A stretch of 23,938 nt of DNA from Stenotrophomonas sp. UBA2302 (GTDB lineage Bacteria; Pseudomonadota; Gammaproteobacteria; Xanthomonadales; Xanthomonadaceae). Positions 16,570 through 23,938 of the stretch are shown here, piece by piece. Under the pieces are notes generated by a model. The model was not told where the DNA came from. It made no database searches and saw only the letters and a list, made by a program, of their open reading frames with translations. Position 1 is the stretch's first letter. Each line of letters opens with the position of its first letter. A program made the position numbers and the translations under genes. The stretch spans positions 1 through 23,938 of the forward strand of contig DDVW01000030.1 of NCBI GenBank assembly GCA_002345545.1, read 5' to 3'.

Positions 16570-17705
16570 ACCTGAGCCCGCTTTTCTTTACCACTGTTGA
16601 CGACGAATCCTGCATCCATGATGAGCTGGATTTGACGCCTGAACAGCGTACCAAGATCGCCAGTGCACGGACGGATGTCAGAAGCTGCCTACGCACGGGC
16701 ATTCCTCGTGTGATGAGAGCTGGCGGATACACAGAAGACGTACCGCAGCCGCGCTTCTTTACGCAGGGGTCGTGGGCATACAAGACGCTGAACTCGCCGG
16801 CACAACGTCCGCAGCAGGCGGATGTCGATGATGGTTGCTATCTACCAATGAGTTTCGTCTCGCAGACGCAGCGCCCCAGCACAGCGGCAACAGTTTTCTT
16901 TACTGCTGCGGAAGAGGCGTTAAGGCCGCTGGTCGAAGAAAAGGGGTGGAAGCTTGTCACTGACAAGCCGACTTGCATTCGCATTGTCATTGCTGCCTAT
17001 GCCCACATTGACATCCCACTATATGCCATCCCCGATCAGGAGTTCGTGAATCTGGCCGAGGCCTCAATGAGGCGATATGGCTACGACTCGGTGATGGATG
17101 CCATTATCAAAGCGGAGCGAGATGCGTGGACGGCATTACCGCGCGACAAGGTTTTACTTGCCCATCGTGAATGCAATTGGATGCCCTCTGATCCTAGGCC
17201 TGTAAAGGAGTGGTTCCTGGGCGAAGTGGAAGCTAAGGGGGAGCAGTTCCGCCGCGTGGTTCGTTACTTGAAGGCATTCCGCGATTGGAGGTGGTCCAGC
17301 GGCGGGCCCTCTTCGATCCTGCTGATGGCCGCCGCGGCTCCGCTATTTGAAAAGCGTGATCGGCGCGACGACCTCGCGTTGCTAGATGTCGTCGCGGCAC
17401 TACCGGCCCGATTGCGTGCGGGGGTGAACAACCCCGTGGATGAATCCGAATCGCTTACGGTACGGCTGGGCAAAGCCGGTGTCGAAGAAGCTGCAAAGGC
17501 GTTCGAAGAATTTGAGAAGGTGCTTCGTGGCGCAACCGACGCCAGCAGCCCTTCACAAGCTTGCATCTGGATGCAGGGCGAATTCGGCCCGCGTTTTCCG
17601 AATGAGCCGGATCGGGTCAAGGTGGTATCCATCGTTGCCACCATCGCCGCCGCTCCCGCCGCCGCTGGTCCGAGCGAACTCGTCGGACGAACGAAGGCCG
17701 GATGA
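16563..17705 (+). CDS. dncV: CD-NTase, DncV-family cyclic dinucleotide (cGAMP) synthase
   Basis: 380 residues. Active-site elements: Gly69-Ser70 in [13 protein letters not shown], the metal-binding Asp87 and Asp89 in [11 protein letters not shown], and the third acid Asp150 in [11 protein letters not shown]. Further DncV hallmarks are [13 protein letters not shown] and the helix [15 protein letters not shown] followed by [10 protein letters not shown]. These match V. cholerae DncV region by region, so the product is probably 3'3'-cGAMP. The protein is about 50 residues shorter than DncV; most of the difference is before the GS motif, where a helical segment is missing. The C-terminus ends in Ala-Gly, fitting Cap2-mediated conjugation through a terminal glycine. 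Coupled to capV (7-nt overlap) and cap2 (ATGA overlap). Confidence 0.94.
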   Translation: MLNLSPLFFTTVDDESCIHDELDLTPEQRTKIASARTDVRSCLRTGIPRVMRAGGYTEDVPQPRFFTQGSWAYKTLNSPAQRPQQADVDDGCYLPMSFVSQTQRPSTAATVFFTAAEEALRPLVEEKGWKLVTDKPTCIRIVIAAYAHIDIPLYAIPDQEFVNLAEASMRRYGYDSVMDAIIKAERDAWTALPRDKVLLAHRECNWMPSDPRPVKEWFLGEVEAKGEQFRRVVRYLKAFRDWRWSSGGPSSILLMAAAAPLFEKRDRRDDLALLDVVAALPARLRAGVNNPVDESESLTVRLGKAGVEEAAKAFEEFEKVLRGATDASSPSQACIWMQGEFGPRFPNEPDRVKVVSIVATIAAAPAAAGPSELVGRTKAG

Positions 17706-19333
17706 GCGGCGCCATAGCGGTCGCAAACGTGATCGAGGCCTTTGAGCAGCAAGGCTTCGCGTTTGTTGGCAAGACGGATGACGGCTGGTTCAGGCTGCAC
17801 GGACAGTTGATCCCGCCCCAATTGGGCAAGGGCTATCCGTGCGAGGTTCAGCTCGATCCGACGTTCTTCGACTTACCTCGCATCCGGCTGCTGGAAATCC
17901 CCTCCGAACTGCCAGCTGCGGTTCCTCATCTTGGCGCAGATGGCGGGCTTTGCTATCTCGCCAAGGGCACGGTCGTCCTGGACATCTACGATCCTGTCGG
18001 ACAGTCGCTGGCATGCCTGCAACGCGCGGCCGTCTTGTTCGGGCAGATCCTGAAGGGGGAGATGATCGAAGATCTCGCGGAAGAGTTCTTCGCCTACTGG
18101 CACGGTGGGCTTTGCTTCGTGGACATGCAAAGCGAGGATTTGGGGCGGCAGAACTGCATCGTCGCGCAGGCCAATGGGAATCCCTTGTGGTTCATCACCG
18201 ACAACGAAGATCGAACAACAGAAAAACTGAAGTCGCTCGGCTACCAAGTCACCGATAGAACGGTGCTGACTTACCGGGTAAAGACGGGTGCTCAACCCCG
18301 TCCTCTGACCAGCCATTGGCCTCCTGAAACAGTGAGGGATATCTTGGCATGGCAAAGCACCCTTGACCCTCGGTGCCGGCGCAAGATTCACGAACGCATC
18401 AAGGAAGGAGAAAGGAAAAAGGCCAATGGCGTTCTGATCGTCGTCGAATCCCCGTTGATGACGTATGGCTTCGTGGTTCTCTATGACCGCCAACGTCCTG
18501 TGCAAAAGAGCAAGCTCGCAGATCGCAGGGATTCCAGCTATGGATTGAAGGTGATACCCATCTCAATGGTCAGAATAGATGATCGCTACCTTGCCCAGCG
18601 GAACATGCCTAAGGCAAAGACGCTTGCAGGTAAGAACCTGGCCGTCGTGGGATGCGGCACGATCGGCGGATATCTGTCGGACATGCTGGTCAAGGCCGGG
18701 GCGGGGACAGGCGGCGGAAAACTCACGTTAGTGGACTTCGACTGCCTTCTCCCGCAGAACATCGGGCGCCATCGCTTGGGATTTCCAGATCTGCTGTCTA
18801 ACAAAGCCGAGGCTATGGCGAAGGAACTGAACCGCTTGGCGCCAGGGGCCAAGATTCGTTCTCTTCCCGTTGATGTCAGGCAGGCCCAGTTGGGAGAACT
18901 GGACCTTCTCATAGATGCCACCGGGGAGGAATCCCTCGGGCATTGGCTGTGCGGCCACTATCCACCACCTACGCCCATGCTTTCGGTCTGGATAGAGGGG
19001 CCGGGTACGGCTGTCCGCGCACTATTGAGAACGCACGCATCTGGTGCTTGCTACCGATGTCTTTGGCATAGCAATAGAAGAGGTGAACTCCGCTCTACAG
19101 TTGATCCTCTTCCTGCCATCTTGGCGGGGCACGGATGTGAGGGCTTATACGTGCCGTTTCCTGCCTCGGTGTCGGTGCATGCTGCCAGCCTGGGCGCAGA
19201 GATGGCGCTTGATTGGGTTAACGGCGTCCATTCCCCCGCACTTCGAACGAGGGTCATCGACCGTACCCAGCAATCTGCCACGCCCGACTGTGATCCGCTG
19301 CGGAACCCGGAATGTCCTGTATGCAATTCATGA
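17702..19333 (+). CDS. cap2: CBASS Cap2, E2-E1 ubiquitin-transferase-like fusion
   Basis: 543 residues. The N-terminal E2-like domain (about 1-150) has the candidate catalytic Cys84 in [13 protein letters not shown] middle region (about 160-300) links to the C-terminal E1/ThiF adenylation domain (about 305-543): nucleotide-binding loop [17 protein letters not shown] (about residue 314), [20 protein letters not shown], then [13 protein letters not shown]. Two CxxC pairs, Cys450/Cys453 (GACYRCLW) and Cys538/Cys541 (ECPVCNS), may bind zinc as in ThiF/MoeB relatives; one of the first pair could instead be the E1 thioester cysteine. Cap2 attaches the C-terminal glycine of the CD-NTase to target molecules, which primes the cyclase. 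It overlaps the cyclase gene by 4 nt and the protease gene by 4 nt, ensuring matched expression. Confidence 0.94.
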   Translation: MSGAIAVANVIEAFEQQGFAFVGKTDDGWFRLHGQLIPPQLGKGYPCEVQLDPTFFDLPRIRLLEIPSELPAAVPHLGADGGLCYLAKGTVVLDIYDPVGQSLACLQRAAVLFGQILKGEMIEDLAEEFFAYWHGGLCFVDMQSEDLGRQNCIVAQANGNPLWFITDNEDRTTEKLKSLGYQVTDRTVLTYRVKTGAQPRPLTSHWPPETVRDILAWQSTLDPRCRRKIHERIKEGERKKANGVLIVVESPLMTYGFVVLYDRQRPVQKSKLADRRDSSYGLKVIPISMVRIDDRYLAQRNMPKAKTLAGKNLAVVGCGTIGGYLSDMLVKAGAGTGGGKLTLVDFDCLLPQNIGRHRLGFPDLLSNKAEAMAKELNRLAPGAKIRSLPVDVRQAQLGELDLLIDATGEESLGHWLCGHYPPPTPMLSVWIEGPGTAVRALLRTHASGACYRCLWHSNRRGELRSTVDPLPAILAGHGCEGLYVPFPASVSVHAASLGAEMALDWVNGVHSPALRTRVIDRTQQSATPDCDPLRNPECPVCNS

Positions 19334-19797
19334 GTTCTTGGGCCACTGGCGACAGGAGGACGTTGCTGCATTTTACGGATTCCGCACTGGAGACTTTTTG
19401 CCAGCATATTCAGGTTATTGATACCGCCTGTGAAGCTGGTGGAATTCTGCTTGGTTCAGTTCATGGGGCTCACATGATTATCGAGGAAGCAACGGCCCCT
19501 ACGGAATATGACAAACGATTCAGATGTCTATTCGAGCGTATGCCCTTTGGTCACGAATCTATTGCCCTGGCGCGATGGACGGGGAGTAACGGGACCATCC
19601 GCTACTTGGGGGAATGGCACACTCATCCAGAGGATCATCCTCACCCTTCTGGTCTGGATAGATCGGAATGGAACCGCTTATCAGCGAAGCGTCGGGACAA
19701 GCGGCCAATGATTGCTGTCATCGTCGGACGAAAATCTCTATACGCCGAATTGGTGCCGAAATCAGGCCGAGGTTTGGTACTCGCTCCCGTGGAGTAG
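19330..19797 (+). CDS. cap3: CBASS Cap3, JAB/JAMM isopeptidase
   Basis: 155 residues from the ATG at 19330, chosen because it overlaps the cap2 stop as ATGA like the cap2 junction; in-frame ATGs at 19312 and 19321 would add 6 or 3 residues. JAMM zinc-protease signature complete: Glu35 in EAGGILLG, His97 and His99 in GEWHTHPEDHPHPSG, and Asp110 in GLDRSEW. Cap3 removes the CD-NTase from its conjugation targets and so opposes Cap2. It is the last gene of the CBASS operon; a 335-nt non-coding stretch follows. Confidence 0.93.
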   Translation: MSSWATGDRRTLLHFTDSALETFCQHIQVIDTACEAGGILLGSVHGAHMIIEEATAPTEYDKRFRCLFERMPFGHESIALARWTGSNGTIRYLGEWHTHPEDHPHPSGLDRSEWNRLSAKRRDKRPMIAVIVGRKSLYAELVPKSGRGLVLAPVE

Positions 19798-19864
19798 CGC
19801 ACAATCAATCCAGTGCGTCCCGGCGTGCAGCCGTCGGGTTCACGGGCTGCGCCCCGCGCTTCGT

Positions 19865-19885
19865 GCCGAATCGCGGCTATTCGGC
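19865..19885 (+). terminator. Possible CBASS operon terminator hairpin
   Basis: GCCGAAT-N7-ATTCGGC, perfect 7-bp arms, followed by only three T residues, 68 nt after the cap3 stop. Reasonable position, weak T-run. Confidence 0.4.
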
Positions 19886-19894
19886 TTTGACCCC

Positions 19895-19926
19895 TGACGC
19901 CTTCGGCCCTGACGGGCCTGCGCGCT
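19895..19926. repeat. Spacer repeat, copy A
   Basis: TGACGCCTTCGGCCC (19895-19909) and GGGCCTGCGCGCT (19914-19926) occur in the same order at 21717-21731 and 21746-21758. Here only 4 nt separate the two blocks, against 14 nt in the other copy. Confidence 0.6.
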
Positions 19927-20132
19927 CCGCTTGCACAAGGGCCAGTGTGTGCAATGGGAGGGTGTAGGCGGTCTTGCTGTTCCCTTCACTGTATCACGGC
20001 GTTCTCGCCGTCAATGACTGCGCGTGCTCGCACGCTTGCGGCCTGATGGCCGTCTCCGATCCCTGACTGCTTGCGCTGCGCCGTGCTCTCCACGGTTCCG
20101 GGCAATTCCGCCCGAGCAACCGGAGCACGATC

Positions 20133-20642
20133 ATGTCGCAACTGTCCTTTTCCTCGTTCGATTCCTCGCTGATGGTGCGTGACGCGCAGGGGCGCTACCT
20201 GCTCGCGACTGCCGAGCAGATTCTGGAGGCCGCGCGCCAGGCCATCGAGCGCAAGATGCAGCGTGGTACTTCGTTCACGTCGCCGGCGGCGGTCAAGGAG
20301 TACCTGTGCGCCAAGCTGGCCGGCTTCGAGCATGAGGTGTTCGCGGTGCTGTTCATGGACACGCAGCATCGGCTGATCGAGTACGCCGAGATGTTCCGAG
20401 GCACCATCGACGGCGCATCGGTGTATCCGCGCGAGCTGGTCAAGGAGGCGCTGCGGCTCAACGCGGCGGCGGTCATCGTGTCGCACAACCACCCGAGCGG
20501 CAATCCCGAGCCGAGCGGTGCCGACAGGACGCTGACCCAGCGGCTCAAGGAGGCGCTGGGGCTGGTGGACGTGCGCGTGCTGGATCACATCATCGTTGCA
20601 GGCACCGACACCACATCGTTTGCCGAACGTGGCCTGATCTGA
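20133..20642 (+). CDS. radC: RadC-like JAB domain protein of mobile elements
   Basis: 169 residues, GGAG site 8 nt before the ATG. This is the short form without the N-terminal HhH domain of chromosomal RadC, typical of plasmids, ICEs and genomic islands. The JAB/MPN metal motif is SHNHPSGNPEPSGADRTLT (about residues 112-130), with the upstream Glu probably in the HEVFAVLFMDTQHRL strand region. The C-terminus LDHIIVAGTDTTSFAERGL matches the RadC family end. Despite its name, no DNA-repair role is established for RadC proteins. It has its own terminator directly downstream. Confidence 0.92.
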   Translation: MSQLSFSSFDSSLMVRDAQGRYLLATAEQILEAARQAIERKMQRGTSFTSPAAVKEYLCAKLAGFEHEVFAVLFMDTQHRLIEYAEMFRGTIDGASVYPRELVKEALRLNAAAVIVSHNHPSGNPEPSGADRTLTQRLKEALGLVDVRVLDHIIVAGTDTTSFAERGLI

Positions 20643-20644
20643 CG

Positions 20645-20666
20645 AAGGGGGCTTCGGCCCCTTTTT
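20645..20666 (+). terminator. Intrinsic terminator after radC
   Basis: Stem GGGGC-TTCG-GCCCC with a stable UUCG tetraloop followed by five T residues, starting 3 nt after the radC stop. Flanking AA can pair with the first T residues. Confidence 0.92.
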
Positions 20667-20677
20667 GCTGCGCCGTG

Positions 20678-21487
20678 CTACTCGGTTCCGTTGCGCTCAC
20701 GCTGACGGAGGCGCTTCACGTAGGCTTCGTCCACCAGTTCGTCGGGGCCGAGATCCAGTGCGCAGTTCGCCAATGAGGCCAATGTCCGATCGGTCAGCTT
20801 GAACGCCCTTGGCAGTTGGCCGTAGTTCTCCGTGCTGTTTTCCTCGATCGAAGCGAACAGTGCCTTGAAGAAGTCGGCCTTGGAGGGACGGGTCGCCGCA
20901 GTGGCGGCGGCCGTCAGTGGGTCTGTGGCCGCCATCTCCGCCTTCTCAGCATCCGATGCCAGTTCGCGCATGAAGTCGCCCAATGAGGGCCAATACTTCA
21001 GATCGAACTGGCCCCGGAGGGCATCCAGCTTCTCTTGTACATATGACTGGAACAGGTAGTTGTTCTGGGATGCAGCCTCGATCACGTCGCCAACGTGATA
21101 GTGGGTTTCGCTGCTGAAACCCGAGGTGTTGTGCAGATCGGTGCGTTGATCCAGCAGTTCTGCCAACTCATTCGCCTTTCTCGCGATTTGCTGATTGACG
21201 TTGGTGAGGTCGTTGCGGGCGGTGCGCGCCTTCAGCATCTTCTGTGGATTCCAGAAAGCGGCAGTGCTCAACACAAGGCCGAGAAAGACCTGGAGCGCCG
21301 GAGGCCGGGCGTGGAGCTTTCCATGCAATTCATCGTAGGCGTCTTTCAATTCGACGCCACGCGCCAGCAGGCGATCCGCGACCGCGTTCTCGCTGGGCAG
21401 GATGTGGTGCTCGATGTTGTACTGCTTTCCCTCCAGGAGGAGGTCTTCGCAGGCTTGCTGCGGATTCACGGTTTGAGACGAACTCAC
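20678..21487 (-). CDS. Unrecognised protein of the integrative element
   Basis: 269 residues from a GTG at 21487, chosen because an AAGGACAG ribosome site lies 7 nt before it and codon use beyond it (further upstream in the open frame) turns into Arg/Gly/Pro-rich non-coding character. No family recognised. Visible parts: a soluble N-terminus (VNPQQACEDLLLEGKQYNIE), one short hydrophobic stretch (about residues 64-79, ALQVFLGLVLSTAAFW), a likely coiled coil (about 82-115, ARNDLTNVNQQIARKANELAE), and a helical C-terminal half with an Ala/Thr-rich linker (LTAAATAATRPSKADFF). It is the only gene on the minus strand among the backbone genes, convergent with radC and divergent from the DUF932 gene. 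Confidence 0.75.
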   Translation of the reverse strand: MSSSQTVNPQQACEDLLLEGKQYNIEHHILPSENAVADRLLARGVELKDAYDELHGKLHARPPALQVFLGLVLSTAAFWNPQKMLKARTARNDLTNVNQQIARKANELAELLDQRTDLHNTSGFSSETHYHVGDVIEAASQNNYLFQSYVQEKLDALRGQFDLKYWPSLGDFMRELASDAEKAEMAATDPLTAAATAATRPSKADFFKALFASIEENSTENYGQLPRAFKLTDRTLASLANCALDLGPDELVDEAYVKRLRQRERNGTE

Positions 21488-22109
21488 GGTCTGTCCTTGA
21501 TGTTTTAGATGCTTCACAGCGTATTGAACCCTGCCTGATTTGTCGGTACCCGAGCGACTGTTGATGAACCGGCTCTGAGGTACCCACGCCAATGCAATCC
21601 GGGCGTCCCCGGCCCCCTGGGAGATGGCCGGTCGCGCTGTCGTGCGCGTGGCGCATCGAGCCGCCTGCGGCGTCTCGCCCCTGACGGGCTTCCATCGTTC
21701 CCTCGCTCCGCTCGGCTGACGCCTTCGGCCCGGAATCCTCGATCCGGGCCTGCGCGCTTGCGCTTGCGTGCAGTTCAGCACACGGGGACGGCCGTTGCCA
21801 TGTCCAGCCGTCTCCCCTGACTTCATCACCTTGTCCGCGACTGTAGCCCGTGTCCGCGTGCCGTCAAGGCGCGCCAGGCCGTGTCCTCGGCTGCGCCTGC
21901 GGGCCGCACCTACCTGACGCTTTTCTCCTTGACGGCCCACGTCCGTGGGCTCCTGACCGTCGCGGGCGATGAACTCAGGAAAGACGGTGGCAACAGGGCC
22001 AACCGGGTTCCTCGTGCCAACCGCACCGAACAGCCGAAAGGCTGGGCTCCGAATCTTGGAATCCGGTGTGCGGTGTGAACAGCAAACCCTTTTCGTCAGG
22101 AGAAAGATC
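21488..22109. other. Long divergent non-coding region before the DUF932 gene
   Basis: 622 nt between the minus-strand unknown gene and the DUF932 gene. An open frame runs through it on the minus strand but its composition is not protein-like. It holds two strong hairpins: 21727-21750 (GGCCCGGA-N8-TCCGGGCC) and 21935-21950 (GCCCAC-GTCC-GTGGGC). It also holds the second copy of the spacer repeat. Promoters for both flanking genes must lie here but no consensus pair stands out. Confidence 0.6.
21717..21758. repeat. Spacer repeat, copy B
   Basis: Carries TGACGCCTTCGGCCC (21717-21731) and GGGCCTGCGCGCT (21746-21758), as in 19895-19926. The 14-nt middle plus the ends of both blocks form the 8-bp hairpin at 21727-21750, which is shortened in copy A. 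Confidence 0.6.
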
Positions 22110-22940
22110 ATGCAACTCGCATCCCGTTTCGCTTCCCGTTCCCCCTCGCTGCGCAGCGACTACCCGCTGACCGATGACCAGATTCACCGCGTAGCGCCGT
22201 CCATCTTCGCGGACGCGCCGCATGAAAGCCGTTCGCAGCGGTACGCCTATATCCCCACCGCCGCCGTGCTGGCCGAGCTTCGCAAAGAAGGGTTCCAGCC
22301 GTTCATGGTTTGCCAGACTCGCGTGCGCGATGAAGGCAAGCGCGAGCATACAAAGCACATGCTGCGCCTGCGCCACGCCAGCCAGATCAACGGCGCGGAG
22401 GCTAACGAAATCGTGTTGCTCAATTCCCATGACGGGACGAGCAGCTATCAGATGCTGGCCGGAATGTTCCGGTTCGTGTGCAGCAATGGCCTTGTGTGCG
22501 GCGACACCGTGGCCGATGTGCGCGTGCCCCACAAGGGCGACGTTTCCGGGCATGTCATCGAAGGCGCTTACGAAGTCTTGCGCGGCTTCGACCGGGTGAA
22601 GGATTCCTGCGATGCCATGCGCGCGATCACGCTGGACGAAGGCGAGGCCGAAGTGTTCGCCCGCGCCGCGCTGGCCCTCAAGTACGACCCCACCGACAAC
22701 AAGCCCGCGCCCATCACCGAATCACAAATCCTGATGCCGCGCCGGTTCGACGACCGCCGCCCGGACTTGTGGAGCGTGTTCAACCGCACCCAGGAAAACC
22801 TGACCAAAGGCGGCTTGCATGGCCGCAGCGCCAACGGACGCCGCCAGCAGACCCGCCCGGTGCAGGGCATTGATTCCGATGTGCGCCTCAATCGCGCCCT
22901 CTGGATGTTGGCCGATGGCCTGCGCCAGTTGAAAGCCTGA
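22110..22940 (+). CDS. DUF932 family protein
   Basis: 276 residues; the ATG at 22110 follows a CAGGAGAAAG ribosome site by 6 nt, and the open frame upstream of it is not used. DUF932 proteins are common on plasmids, ICEs and phages; their function is not established. Characteristic stretches: YAYIPTAAVLAELRKEGFQP, KHMLRLRH, EIVLLNSHDGTSSYQMLAGM, FRFVCSNGLVCGD and a basic C-terminal part (RSANGRRQQTRPVQG). No catalytic motif was recognised. The gene is followed after 80 nt by the ParB gene in the same direction, and the two are probably cotranscribed. Confidence 0.9.
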   Translation: MQLASRFASRSPSLRSDYPLTDDQIHRVAPSIFADAPHESRSQRYAYIPTAAVLAELRKEGFQPFMVCQTRVRDEGKREHTKHMLRLRHASQINGAEANEIVLLNSHDGTSSYQMLAGMFRFVCSNGLVCGDTVADVRVPHKGDVSGHVIEGAYEVLRGFDRVKDSCDAMRAITLDEGEAEVFARAALALKYDPTDNKPAPITESQILMPRRFDDRRPDLWSVFNRTQENLTKGGLHGRSANGRRQQTRPVQGIDSDVRLNRALWMLADGLRQLKA

Positions 22941-23020
22941 TTCCCCACGCGGCAGGGGCAGGCAGCAGCCCTTGCCGCTTTCTTCGCTGCTGCATCCCTG
23001 AACCGATAGGAGTTATCACC

Positions 23021-23938
23021 ATGAACGCCGTTACCCAAACCGAAGCCCGCGCCCTCAATACCGCCGCCGCTATCCCGCTGGAAGCCGCCGACCCGACCAA
23101 GAACCTGATTTTGGTTCCCCTGTCGCGGCTGGTGTCGCGTCCTGCTGGCCGCAACGTGCGCAAGACCCCGCGCATGTCCATTCCCGAACTGGCCGCTTCT
23201 ATCCAGCGGGTCGGCCTGCTGCAAAACCTCATCGTCATTGCCGCCGCCGATGGTGAGCATTACGAAGTGGTGGCCGGTGGCCGCAGGCTGGCCGCGTTGA
23301 AGCTGCTGGCGAAGAAGCGCCGCATCAGCAAGGAATGGGACGTGCCTTGCCTGCTGGTGGCCGATGGCACCGCCCGCACGGCCAGCCTCACCGAGAACGT
23401 GCAGCGCGAAGCCATGCACCCGGCAGACCAGTTTGAAGCCTTCGCGGCGCTGGTGGCCGAAGGCCGACCCATCGAGGACATAGCCGCCGATTTCAGCGTG
23501 TCCCCGCTGGTGGTGCAGCGCCGCTTGAAGCTGGCGAACGTCTCGCCCCGGCTGCTGGCCGACTACCGCGCAGAAGCCGTGAGCCTTGACCAGTTGATGG
23601 CCCTTGCCATCACCGACGACCACACCGCACAGGAAAGCGCCTTCTATGACGCGCCGACGTGGCAGCGCAACCCTTCCCAATTGCGCGACCGCCTCACCGA
23701 GCGCGAAATCGACGCCTACCGGCATCCGCTGGTGCGGTTCGTGGAACTGGACACCTACGAAGCCGCAGGCGGCGGCATTCGCCGCGACCTGTTCGCAGAA
23801 GGCGATGCGGGCGTGTATCTGACCGATGCCGCGCTGCTGGAACGGCTGGCGCAAGACAAGCTGGCCGGTATGGCCGCCGAGGTGAAGGCCGAAGGTTGGG
23901 CATGGGTGGATGCCACGCCCGCCGTGACCCATGCCGAC
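23021..23938 (+). CDS. parB: ParB/RepB/Spo0J family protein (3' end outside window)
   Basis: 306 codons are visible and the frame is still open at the window edge. The ATG follows a TAGGAG site by 7 nt. The N-terminal ParB/Srx-type domain (about 30-130) contains VPLSRLVSRPAGRNVRK, GLLQNLIVI, the nucleotide-binding signature VVAGGRRLAALKLL and TENVQREAMHPADQ. A helix-turn-helix follows (about 145-175, IEDIAADFSVSPLVVQRRLK). This is the long plasmid/ICE type, where it may act in element partition, regulation or maintenance; no ParA is visible in the window. The C-terminal dimerisation region is cut off. Confidence 0.93.
   Translation, partial: MNAVTQTEARALNTAAAIPLEAADPTKNLILVPLSRLVSRPAGRNVRKTPRMSIPELAASIQRVGLLQNLIVIAAADGEHYEVVAGGRRLAALKLLAKKRRISKEWDVPCLLVADGTARTASLTENVQREAMHPADQFEAFAALVAEGRPIEDIAADFSVSPLVVQRRLKLANVSPRLLADYRAEAVSLDQLMALAITDDHTAQESAFYDAPTWQRNPSQLRDRLTEREIDAYRHPLVRFVELDTYEAAGGGIRRDLFAEGDAGVYLTDAALLERLAQDKLAGMAAEVKAEGWAWVDATPAVTHAD

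Larger units (their letters stand above)
19798..20132. other. Structured non-coding spacer between cap3 and radC
   Basis: No credible coding frame. It contains four perfect stem-loops: 19865-19885 (listed separately), 19997-20012 (ACGGCG-TTCT-CGCCGT), 20023-20036 (GCGTGC-TC-GCACGC) and 20040-20053 (CGGCC-TGAT-GGCCG). The last three are packed into 57 nt upstream of radC. It also holds a block (19895-19926) shared with the spacer at 21717-21758. No consensus promoter was found. Confidence 0.6.
11260..23938 (+). mobile_element. Left part of an integrative (ICE-like) element carrying CBASS
   Basis: The exact left edge is not resolved; it lies between the chromosomal terminator (ends 11259) and the integrase start (11436), where base composition becomes visibly more AT-rich. 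Order of content: tyrosine integrase, DUF1016 nuclease, repressor/protease pair, CBASS operon, RadC-like protein, unknown gene, DUF932 protein, ParB. The last four are typical backbone genes of plasmids and conjugative elements; a RadC/DUF932/ParB group near the integrase is reminiscent of Tn4371-like ICEs, but no transfer gene is in view to confirm this. The right end is outside the window, so no attachment-site pair can be compared. No tRNA gene was recognised at the junction. Confidence 0.75.

Noticed and set aside
19312..19329. Earlier start codons for cap3
   Set aside because: The ATG at 19330 overlaps the cap2 stop as ATGA, the same coupling used at the cap2 start; the earlier ATGs have no better ribosome site.
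21488..22111. N-terminal extension of the unknown minus-strand gene to an upstream start at 22111
   Set aside because: The extension is Arg/Gly/Pro-rich, covers hairpins and repeat blocks, and runs into the DUF932 start; a GTG with a proper ribosome site at 21487 fits better.
1..23938. CRISPR array, rRNA or insertion sequence
   Set aside because: No regularly spaced direct repeats, no rRNA-like sequence and no transposase with terminal inverted repeats were seen on either strand.

Overview
The window reads as a GC-rich gammaproteobacterial chromosome, most likely Xanthomonadaceae (Stenotrophomonas/Xanthomonas-like). It is interrupted at about position 11260-11435 by an integrative element that runs off the right edge. 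The family assignment rests on general gene content and style (an MdtABC-type RND operon, a secreted M20D amidohydrolase, long-form QueF, a LysM protein, a small lipoprotein) and is an inference.

Chromosomal part (1-11259). A minus-strand operon encodes a tripartite RND exporter: periplasmic adaptor (6553-7785), MdtB-type pump (3275-6499) and MdtC-type pump (149-3268). No outer-membrane channel gene is in view. Diverging from it on the plus strand are a periplasmic M20D amidohydrolase (7998-9311), queF of queuosine synthesis (9442-10254), a LysM-domain protein (10357-10656) and a lipoprotein (10700-11185) that ends at a textbook intrinsic terminator (11231-11259).

Integrative element (about 11260 to beyond 23938). 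It opens with a tyrosine integrase translationally coupled to a YhcG/DUF1016 PDDEXK nuclease. Next comes a defence cargo. A minus-strand XRE repressor plus ImmA-like metalloprotease pair (CapH/CapP-like) diverges from a plus-strand type II CBASS operon. That operon runs: DUF2188 small protein, CapV patatin phospholipase, DncV-family cGAMP synthase, Cap2 (E2-E1 fusion) and Cap3 (JAMM protease). Genes from capV onward overlap by 4-7 nt and all key catalytic residues are visible, so the system looks intact. The cargo is followed by plasmid/ICE backbone genes: RadC-like JAB protein, an unrecognised minus-strand gene, a DUF932 protein and a ParB-family protein cut by the window edge. Two long spacers (19798-20132 and 21488-22109) hold hairpins and share repeated blocks.

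Working model: on phage infection the cyclase makes a cyclic dinucleotide (3'3'-cGAMP by homology), which activates CapV to degrade membrane phospholipids. Cap2 primes the cyclase by conjugating its C-terminal glycine and Cap3 reverses this. The repressor/protease pair is the likely switch that controls operon expression. The least expected part is the DUF2188 gene placed first in the operon, with a candidate pair of repressor operators in the divergent promoter region.
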